Part shown: positions 57,993 to 64,000 of the stretch, piece by piece
Layout: every line of letters starts with the position of its first letter
Position numbering within the stretch: the first letter of the stretch is position 1
Assembly: GCF_013133775.1 (NCBI RefSeq)
Contig: NZ_JABGBO010000009.1
Location: 1 to 64,000 of the forward strand
From: Pelistega europaea
GTDB lineage: Bacteria; Pseudomonadota; Gammaproteobacteria; Burkholderiales; Burkholderiaceae_B
DNA: 64,000 bases
Reading direction: 5' to 3'
The notes under the pieces: generated by a model
What the model was told of the DNA's origin: nothing
The model's database searches: none
Seen by the model: the letters and a program-made list of their open reading frames with translations, nothing else
Position numbers and translations under genes: made by a program

Positions 57993-60900
57993 ATGAGTCT
58001 CATCCATCTACCCTCCCACGCTATTAAATCTGGTCAAAAATTTCTCATTGCTAGACCTGTTGGTTCTGGCGATGCGTTATGGATAACACAGCTGGCAGAC
58101 TACACCAAGAAATGTTTAACAGTGTTCTGTGCGGACCCCTTAGAGGCTCAACGCTTAACTGAAGAGATGCGTCTATTTGCTTCACATCTTAAAATTCACC
58201 AGTTTCCAGATTGGGAGACACTCCCCTATGATGCTTTTTCTCCCCATCAAGACTTAATTTCTGAACGTTTGCAAACACTTAATCAGCTATGCCAAGGACT
58301 AGTAGACATTTTAGTCATTCCTGTCACTACTGCCTTGTACCGATTAGCTCCACCATCTTTCCTAGCAGCTTTTACTTTTTCATTTAAGAAAGGAGCTACG
58401 TTAGATGAGCAAGCCTTAAAAAATCAACTGATGTTGGCTAACTATACCAATGTCACCCAAGTGACCACCTCTGGTGAGTTTAGTGTGCGTGGCAGTATTA
58501 TTGACATTTTCCCCATGGGGTCAGCACTACCTTATCGCCTTGATTTACTTGATGATGAGATTGACTCTATCCGCGCTTTTGATGTCGATACACAACGCAG
58601 TATTTATCCTGTCAATGAGATTAATCTACTCCCTGGTCGCGAGTTTCCAATGGACTCAGAGGCACGTCAACAGTTCCGGGCTAGATTCCGAGAGTATTTT
58701 GAGGGTGACCCATCACGTGCATTACCCTATAAAGATGTTGGTAATGGCATCAGCTTTGCAGGGATTGAATACTATCTACCCTTATTTTTTGAACAAACTG
58801 CCACTATTTTTGACTATTTGCCTGCTGATAGCATTTGCATCACCGTAGGCGATGGAGAAAAAGCTATCCGCGAGTTTAGTGAAGATACTCAAAATCGTTA
58901 TCGTTTTCTCAATACAGATAGAGAGCGTCCTATCCTTGCTCCTGAAGAACTTTTCCTCTCACAAGAGCAGTTTTACACTGCCCTAAAATCCCACCCGCGT
59001 CTTGGTTTTGATGATACACAAACTAGCACGGATATTACTACCCCACCAACAGTTGCGGTACTACGTCGTCATGAACAGCCATTTCAACATCTCAGCACAG
59101 TCTTGAATAGTCATGAATGGAAAGTCTTGCTCTGCACGGACTCTGCTGGTCGCCGTGAAACGTTATTACAACTTTTGCAAGAGCATCAACTACGCCCGTC
59201 TAAAGTTGTCGATACCATTCATCAATTTCTAGCAATACCTGAAGACTTTGTAATGGCTGTAGCACCTTTGCAAAAAGGCTTTGCCTTACCAGAACAAAAG
59301 TTGCTTTTCATCACCGAAAATGACCTCTACCCAGAGAGTGTTAGTCAGTCACAACGTCGTCGACGTCAGCAAGAAAAACATAGCAATGTGGATGCGATGG
59401 TACGTGACTTGGCTGAGTTACAGGAAGGAGACCCTATTGTTCATGTACAACATGGCATTGGACGCTATCGCGGTCTTACACATATGGAAATTAATGGTGA
59501 TATTGTAGAGATGCTACAGATTGACTATGCTGGTGATAGCAAACTCTACGTCCCTGTCTCTCAACTACATGTCATTTCACGTTATTCAGGAGTGGATCCA
59601 GAGACAGCACCATTACATAAACTTGGTTCAGGGCAATGGGAAAAAGCTCGCAAAAAGGCTGCCAAACAGGTAAGAGATACCGCTGCAGAGTTGCTTCATA
59701 TCTATGCCCAACGTGCGTTACGCCAAGGTTATAGTTTTAACTTGCCATTACAAGACTATGAGCAGTTTGTAGCAGGATTCGGTTTTGAAGAGACGCCCGA
59801 TCAAGCCCAAGCCATTAATGCTGTTATCCAAGATATGACAAGTGATAAGCCTATGGATCGCTTAGTTTGTGGTGATGTGGGCTTTGGTAAAACAGAAGTC
59901 GCCTTGCGTGCAGCATTTCTCTGTATTGCCAATGGTCAACAAGTGGTCATGCTTTGTCCAACAACCCTGCTTGCAGAACAACATGCACAAACTTTCGTTA
60001 ATCGTTTTGCCGATTGGCCAGTAAAAATTGCTGAGCTCTCACGTTTCCGTACTGGCAAAGAAACTACAGCAACATTAAAAGGGCTAGAGGACGGTACTGT
60101 TGATATGGTTATCGGGACACATAAAGTCCTTTCCAAAGATGTGCATTTCAAACGATTAGGCTTGGTTATCATTGATGAGGAACATCGTTTTGGTGTGCGT
60201 CAGAAAGAAGCCCTTAAGGCATTACGTTCTGAGGTGGATATTCTTACTCTCACCGCTACTCCTATTCCTCGTACACTCAGCATGTCGCTAGAGGGTATTC
60301 GTGATTTCTCAGTGATTGCTACCGCACCACAAAAACGCTTAGCCATTAAAACTTTTGTGCGTCGTGAAGATAACAGCACCATTCGCGAAGCGGTCTTACG
60401 TGAATTAAAACGAGGTGGACAAGTTTATTTCTTACATAACGAAGTCGATACTATTTATAACCGTAAAGCTCGTTTAGAAGAATTAATTCCCGAGGCTCGA
60501 ATTGGTGTAGCACATGGACAGATGCACGAACGTGAATTGGAAGTAGTCATGAAAGACTTCTATCATCAGCGTTGTAATATCTTGCTTTGCACCACCATTA
60601 TTGAGACAGGGATTGATGTTCCCAGTGCAAATACCATCATTATTCATCGTGCAGACAAACTAGGACTGGCTCAATTACACCAACTACGTGGTCGCGTAGG
60701 ACGTTCACACCACCAAGCCTATGCCTATTTACTCACACCTGGAGAAGATGCAATTACATCACAAGCAAAGAAACGTCTTGAAGCTATTCAATCTATGGAA
60801 GAGCTCGGATCAGGTTTTTATCTTGCCATGCACGATCTTGAAATACGAGGGACAGGGGAAGTACTGGGAGATCAGCAATCAGGAAATATTCAAGAAGTAG

Positions 60901-61430
60901 GCTTTACCCTCTATGCAGATATGCTTAATCGTGCTGTGCGGGCTTTAAAAGCAGGAAAAGAACCTGATTTAGAATCACCATTTGATCTTGGAACCGAGGT
61001 CAATTTACATACCTCTGCCTTGCTACCAGATGACTACTGCCCTGATATTAACATGCGTTTGTCTATCTATAAACGCCTCTCTCATGCTGAAAACAACGAT
61101 GACTTGATTCAAATTCAGGAGGAACTTGTTGACCGTTTTGGTAAACTTCCTGAGGCAACCATCATGCTAATGGCAACCCACCGGCTACGTCTTATTGCTC
61201 AAGACTTGGGTATCACAAAGATTGATATTAGTGAAGAAAATGCCCTACTTGTCTTTGATGAGAAAAATAATAAAATCGATCCAGTAACAATTATTGAGCT
61301 CATTCAGAAAAATCGCGGTATCCGCCTGCAAGGACCTGATAAATTACGCATTGAACTGAAAAATATGCCAGATATTGCACAACGCATAGAAAGTATTCGT
61401 CAGTTACTAAAAACGTTGAAAGGAAAATAA
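57993..61430 (+). CDS. mfd: transcription-repair coupling factor Mfd
   Basis: A 1145-residue DNA translocase that removes RNA polymerase stalled at lesions and recruits UvrA. The N-terminal UvrB-like part includes FPDWETLPYDAFSPHQDLISERL. The RNA polymerase interaction region lies near 480-550 (GDPIVHVQHGIGRYRGL). The helicase core has Walker A GDVGFGKTEVALRA near 625, DEEHRFGV near 730, TATPIPRTL, and QLRGRVGRS near 900. The C-terminal regulatory domain starts near 990. Divergent from ispD; serB follows. Confidence 0.98.
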   Translation: MSLIHLPSHAIKSGQKFLIARPVGSGDALWITQLADYTKKCLTVFCADPLEAQRLTEEMRLFASHLKIHQFPDWETLPYDAFSPHQDLISERLQTLNQLCQGLVDILVIPVTTALYRLAPPSFLAAFTFSFKKGATLDEQALKNQLMLANYTNVTQVTTSGEFSVRGSIIDIFPMGSALPYRLDLLDDEIDSIRAFDVDTQRSIYPVNEINLLPGREFPMDSEARQQFRARFREYFEGDPSRALPYKDVGNGISFAGIEYYLPLFFEQTATIFDYLPADSICITVGDGEKAIREFSEDTQNRYRFLNTDRERPILAPEELFLSQEQFYTALKSHPRLGFDDTQTSTDITTPPTVAVLRRHEQPFQHLSTVLNSHEWKVLLCTDSAGRRETLLQLLQEHQLRPSKVVDTIHQFLAIPEDFVMAVAPLQKGFALPEQKLLFITENDLYPESVSQSQRRRRQQEKHSNVDAMVRDLAELQEGDPIVHVQHGIGRYRGLTHMEINGDIVEMLQIDYAGDSKLYVPVSQLHVISRYSGVDPETAPLHKLGSGQWEKARKKAAKQVRDTAAELLHIYAQRALRQGYSFNLPLQDYEQFVAGFGFEETPDQAQAINAVIQDMTSDKPMDRLVCGDVGFGKTEVALRAAFLCIANGQQVVMLCPTTLLAEQHAQTFVNRFADWPVKIAELSRFRTGKETTATLKGLEDGTVDMVIGTHKVLSKDVHFKRLGLVIIDEEHRFGVRQKEALKALRSEVDILTLTATPIPRTLSMSLEGIRDFSVIATAPQKRLAIKTFVRREDNSTIREAVLRELKRGGQVYFLHNEVDTIYNRKARLEELIPEARIGVAHGQMHERELEVVMKDFYHQRCNILLCTTIIETGIDVPSANTIIIHRADKLGLAQLHQLRGRVGRSHHQAYAYLLTPGEDAITSQAKKRLEAIQSMEELGSGFYLAMHDLEIRGTGEVLGDQQSGNIQEVGFTLYADMLNRAVRALKAGKEPDLESPFDLGTEVNLHTSALLPDDYCPDINMRLSIYKRLSHAENNDDLIQIQEELVDRFGKLPEATIMLMATHRLRLIAQDLGITKIDISEENALLVFDEKNNKIDPVTIIELIQKNRGIRLQGPDKLRIELKNMPDIAQRIESIRQLLKTLKGK

Positions 61431-61714
61431 CACCTCTCTGTTGGGCATTGTTTGCTTGTCATTCTATCCGCCTCAAAGAGTCCTCTATCAACGATAAACC
61501 ATAATACTGGCGTCATCTATGCTCTGTAGATTTTACTGGTCTACCTTATCAGCTATTTACCTTATTCCATAGTATTAAAGCTATTATCAATCCTCTTTAT
61601 GGCATGTCTGATTAAGCATTCAATACAGTCTTGGGGTAGAAAACAATCTAGCTCAATATCATTTCAATGGATAGCTGCTTTCACTTTCTTTTATCTGTTT
61701 TACCGCTGCCCCCA
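61431..61714 (+). other. gap between mfd and serB
   Basis: About 280 bases before the serB promoter with no gene. One open frame at 61599-61814 overlaps the serB promoter and start, has no ribosome site, and is not convincing. I see no strong terminator for mfd. Confidence 0.45.
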
Positions 61715-61723
61715 TGTTAAAAT
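61715..61723 (+). promoter_or_regulatory. extended -10 promoter element of serB
   Basis: TGTTAAAAT (TG, T, TAAAAT) is 39 bases before the serB ATG. The -35 region is not clear. Confidence 0.5.
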
Positions 61724-61762
61724 GCTTCCATTAAGTTTGCTGTCATCACGAAGGAATTTGTC

Positions 61763-62623
61763 ATGTCCACCCCTAGTATTGTTCTCCAAGCTCCTGCCCT
61801 TTCCCTTTCTTTGATGGAACAAGCAGCAGCACTGGCGAATGCCAATCAGTTGATTTTAGAAGGTGCTCATTGCGGTTTGCTAGTCGATATAGATACCACA
61901 CTAGTAGATGATGTTCGTACATGGGCAACTCAACAACGCGTGGACTTTGCCTATTTCCCCCATGGTTTAACTAATTGGCAAGATATCCGTATCTTGGCAA
62001 TGGACATGGACTCTACCTTGATTAATATTGAATGTATTGATGAAATCGCTGCGATGGCGGGCCGCAAAGAACAAGTTGCCGCAATTACCGAGGCTGCTAT
62101 GCGTGGTGAAATCAAAGACTTCTCTGAAAGTCTACACCGCCGTGTTGCTATGCTAGAAGGTGTACCTGCCTCTGCCCTTGAGCAGGTTTATTTAGAAAAA
62201 CTTGCACCCAATCCAGGAGCTGAACTATTGCTACGCAAGGCCCATGAAGCAGGAATTAAGACCCTATTAGTCTCAGGTGGTTTTACTTTCTTTACTGAGC
62301 GCCTTCAAAAACGTCTAGGTCTTTATGAGACTCATGCTAATACCTTAGAAATTGATGCACGAGGTTACCTTACTGGTAGAGTACTTGGTAATATCGTAGA
62401 TGCTCAAGCCAAAGCAGACTACCTTGCGGATTTAGCTACTCGCGAGAAAGCAGATGCCACCCAATGCATTGCAATGGGTGATGGCTCTAATGATTTATTA
62501 ATGATGGAAAAGGCATTCTATTCTGTAGCCTACCGTGCGAAACCTATTGTTCAACAAAAAGCCCGCTTTAGTATCAACTACAGTGGGCTTAATGCTGTAT
62601 TAAATTGGTTTGAGGGCGTTTAA
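61763..62623 (+). CDS. serB: phosphoserine phosphatase
   Basis: HAD-type phosphatase giving serine from phosphoserine. Length 286 residues. The nucleophile motif LAMDMDSTLINIECIDE is near residue 77 (DxDST). The second motif is VSGGFTFFTERL near 177, and the metal motif MGDGSNDLLMM near 240. The N-terminal 70 residues are a short regulatory-like domain. GAAGGAA lies upstream of the ATG. mfd-serB adjacency agrees with related betaproteobacteria. Confidence 0.96.
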   Translation: MSTPSIVLQAPALSLSLMEQAAALANANQLILEGAHCGLLVDIDTTLVDDVRTWATQQRVDFAYFPHGLTNWQDIRILAMDMDSTLINIECIDEIAAMAGRKEQVAAITEAAMRGEIKDFSESLHRRVAMLEGVPASALEQVYLEKLAPNPGAELLLRKAHEAGIKTLLVSGGFTFFTERLQKRLGLYETHANTLEIDARGYLTGRVLGNIVDAQAKADYLADLATREKADATQCIAMGDGSNDLLMMEKAFYSVAYRAKPIVQQKARFSINYSGLNAVLNWFEGV

Positions 62624-62743
62624 CTCCCTTATCTTTACATAGGTCTATCCTCTTTGATATGGTGCTAGGTATCATTTCACCTTCTTTAAACACCAAGCAC
62701 AATTAACAAGTGGCTTATTAAACTAAAGAGAATTCATAGAAGA

Positions 62744-63100
62744 CTATGCGGGCTTCTTGCGTACAGGTGGGTGTGCATGCCGTCCCATTACAAAACTAAA
62801 CATCATCTTGCACCAAATCGTACTACCCGCCAATGCTGTCCATGTGTTATAAGACCACGCTTCGACTACCACTCCATAAATAGTAAAGAGCAATAGTGAT
62901 GCTGCCACCACATGTAAAATTACATCAGGAATGGCAAATTTGCGAGGGTTCAATGCAGGAACACCCTTTTTAAGGGCAACCACAGAATAGTCTTTTTTTA
63001 CAGCGATACGATAAGCACGATAAAGCCAAAATCCTGAAATAGGAAAAAGTGCTAAAAACAAAATCCACGTCAGTACAAGATCTACATAAAATGCCATCAT
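62744..63100 (-). CDS. hypothetical small membrane protein
   Basis: A 118-residue protein with three hydrophobic segments, about residues 6-30, 58-80 and 84-104, and a basic, proline- and histidine-rich C-terminal tail (RHAHPPVRKKPA). I do not recognise the family. It lies downstream of the sodium:solute symporter gene on the same strand, with about 260 bases between, so a link to solute uptake is possible but unsupported. The start has GGGGAC upstream. Confidence 0.6.
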   Translation of the reverse strand: MMAFYVDLVLTWILFLALFPISGFWLYRAYRIAVKKDYSVVALKKGVPALNPRKFAIPDVILHVVAASLLLFTIYGVVVEAWSYNTWTALAGSTIWCKMMFSFVMGRHAHPPVRKKPA

Positions 63101-63327
63101 AGTCCCCTTTTATCTCACTCATCAAATGATCATTACTCGGTGATTAATAACTCAAATATTTTTTATTAAAAACTCAGTAAGCTCTTAATAAACAACATTC
63201 TCCACTTTTGAATCTAGTCTGCTAACCTGATGCTATACAACATCCACATAAACACTCTCAAATAACACAGACAAAATCAATACATTGTTAACTAGCTTCT
63301 TTTACTGAATAAAATCAGCTTTAAATG

Positions 63328-63348
63328 GGAGGGAAAAATCTCCCTCCC
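63328..63348 (-). terminator. hairpin after the symporter gene
   Basis: GGGAGGGA pairs with TCCCTCCC around a short A-rich loop, about ten bases past the symporter stop. The T run lies in the loop on the minus strand and not after the stem, so it is not a textbook terminator. Confidence 0.5.
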
Positions 63349-63358
63349 CATCACTTAA

Positions 63359-64000
63359 TTAGTGATCATGTGCTGCACCCGCACCACGTGGAATACGAAT
63401 AGATTCAACCAGTTGTTGAATTTCTGCAGGAACAGCTGGTGTCACTTTACTTACGATAAACGCAACGATAAAGTTCACCATAGCACCCACTGCACCAAAC
63501 CCTTCTGGAGAGATGCCAAAGAATGAGTTAGGACCACCGATAAGGTCTGTGTAAGAAGTACCTGCAATGAAGAAGATACCTTTGTGAGCAAACACGTAGA
63601 ATAACGTGATGCCAACACCACACAGCATACCCCAGATAGCACCTTGTTTAGTCACTTTAGTACTAAAGATACCCATCATAATTGCAGGGAACAAGCTAGA
63701 TGCTGCAATACCAAATGCTAACGCTACAGTACCTGCTGCAAACCCTGGAGGATTAAGACCTAACCAACCTGCAAAGACAATCGCCACAGCCATGGAAATC
63801 TTACCTGCAAGAAGTTCATTCTTCTCACTAATATCTGGTTTAATCACACTCTTAATCAAGTCATGTGATACTGCAGAAGAGATTGCCATCAGTAGACCTG
63901 CTGCCGTAGACAACGCTGCAGCTAAACCACCTGCTGCTACCAATGCAATAACCCAATCAGGTAAGATAGCAATTTCAGGGTTAGCCAATACAAGAATATC
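63359..64000 (-). CDS. sodium:solute symporter, VC_2705/ActP-like (C-terminal part)
   Basis: The C-terminal about 214 residues of a sodium:solute symporter, cut by the right edge of the window; the frame remains open to base 64000. It has hydrophobic segments with the family motif LAAALSTAAGLLMAISSAVSHDL, then GFAAGTVALAFGIAASSLFPAIMMGIF, and ends in VESIRIPRGAGAAHDH. This resembles the VC_2705 subfamily next to acetate permease ActP. Substrates are probably small carboxylates such as acetate. A start codon inside the window would be artificial. Confidence 0.88.
   Translation of the reverse strand, partial: DILVLANPEIAILPDWVIALVAAGGLAAALSTAAGLLMAISSAVSHDLIKSVIKPDISEKNELLAGKISMAVAIVFAGWLGLNPPGFAAGTVALAFGIAASSLFPAIMMGIFSTKVTKQGAIWGMLCGVGITLFYVFAHKGIFFIAGTSYTDLIGGPNSFFGISPEGFGAVGAMVNFIVAFIVSKVTPAVPAEIQQLVESIRIPRGAGAAHDH

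Noticed and set aside
61599-61814. Open frame of 71 codons upstream of serB.
   Set aside because: It covers the serB promoter and start, has no ribosome site and no recognisable product.

Overview
This window reads as a stretch of chromosome from a betaproteobacterium of the order Burkholderiales, most likely Alcaligenaceae with an AT-rich genome (Pelistega-, Taylorella- or Oligella-like). Three things support this. The gene order, as I recall it, follows Bordetella: yebC-purD-nadD-rsfS-rlmH-maf; ispH-fkpB-radC; rpmB-rpmG; dapA-bamC-ftsH-folP-glmM; aat-bpt-pyrD; trpB-trpA-accD; smc-zipA-ligA; a RisA/RisS-like two-component pair; ispD-ispF next to mfd and serB. The products look betaproteobacterial (VC_2705-type symporter, ESPR-type autotransporter, Bpt). 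The base composition looks low in GC by eye. The genus is an inference, and I cannot fix the species.

Layout. 1-2000: a broken autotransporter gene whose passenger and barrel pieces lie in different frames, preceded by a very AT-rich gap. 2000-6000: a quinone oxidoreductase with a divergent MarR regulator, a small DUF4282 membrane protein, and a HerA-like ATPase. 6000-13400: yebC, purD, nadD, rsfS, rlmH and maf on the plus strand facing ispH and fkpB, then radC and an unrecognised small protein. 13700-18300: ribosomal protein genes rpmE2, rpmB and rpmG around a GT-C glycosyltransferase and a MATE pump. 18350-26250: a minus-strand block for lipid, cell wall, folate and outer-membrane functions (OlsB-like acyltransferase, glmM, folP, ftsH, bamC, dapA, a YciO-like protein). 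26380-30730: six tRNA genes in two groups (Arg, His, Met; then Leu, Ser, Pro on the other strand), a Nudix hydrolase, a DMT exporter, an isochorismatase-like hydrolase, and repeat-bearing gaps. 31000-33850: aat, bpt, pyrD. 33950-41500: an ABC exporter, accD, trpA, trpB, relA. 41600-48600: ligA, zipA, smc. 48750-52700: lplT, a uracil-DNA-glycosylase-like protein, and a fused tsaB-rimI gene. 52970-56440: an OmpR/EnvZ-type pair followed by ahpC and ahpD. 56480-62620: ispF, ispD, mfd, serB. 62740-64000: a small membrane protein and the C-terminal end of a sodium:solute symporter that runs out of the window.

How the genes work together. Most are housekeeping genes: translation and its quality control (tRNAs, L28, L31, L33, RsfS, RlmH, TsaB-RimI), the N-end rule (Aat plus Bpt), envelope building (GlmM, DapA, BamC, ispDFH for isoprenoids, LplT, OlsB), chromosome upkeep (SMC, LigA, ZipA, Mfd, RadC) and stress responses (RelA, RisAS-like, AhpCD). 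AhpC has the three-cysteine pattern of AhpC enzymes that work with AhpD, and ahpD lies directly downstream.

I found no CRISPR array, intact insertion sequence, prophage, toxin-antitoxin pair or recognisable defence system, and I do not think the window holds a new multi-gene system. The most interesting points are the broken autotransporter, the tsaB-rimI fusion, a repeated extended -10 promoter motif, several unexplained repeats and hairpins in the tRNA-rich gaps, and a uracil-DNA-glycosylase-like protein that seems to lack its iron-sulfur cysteines.
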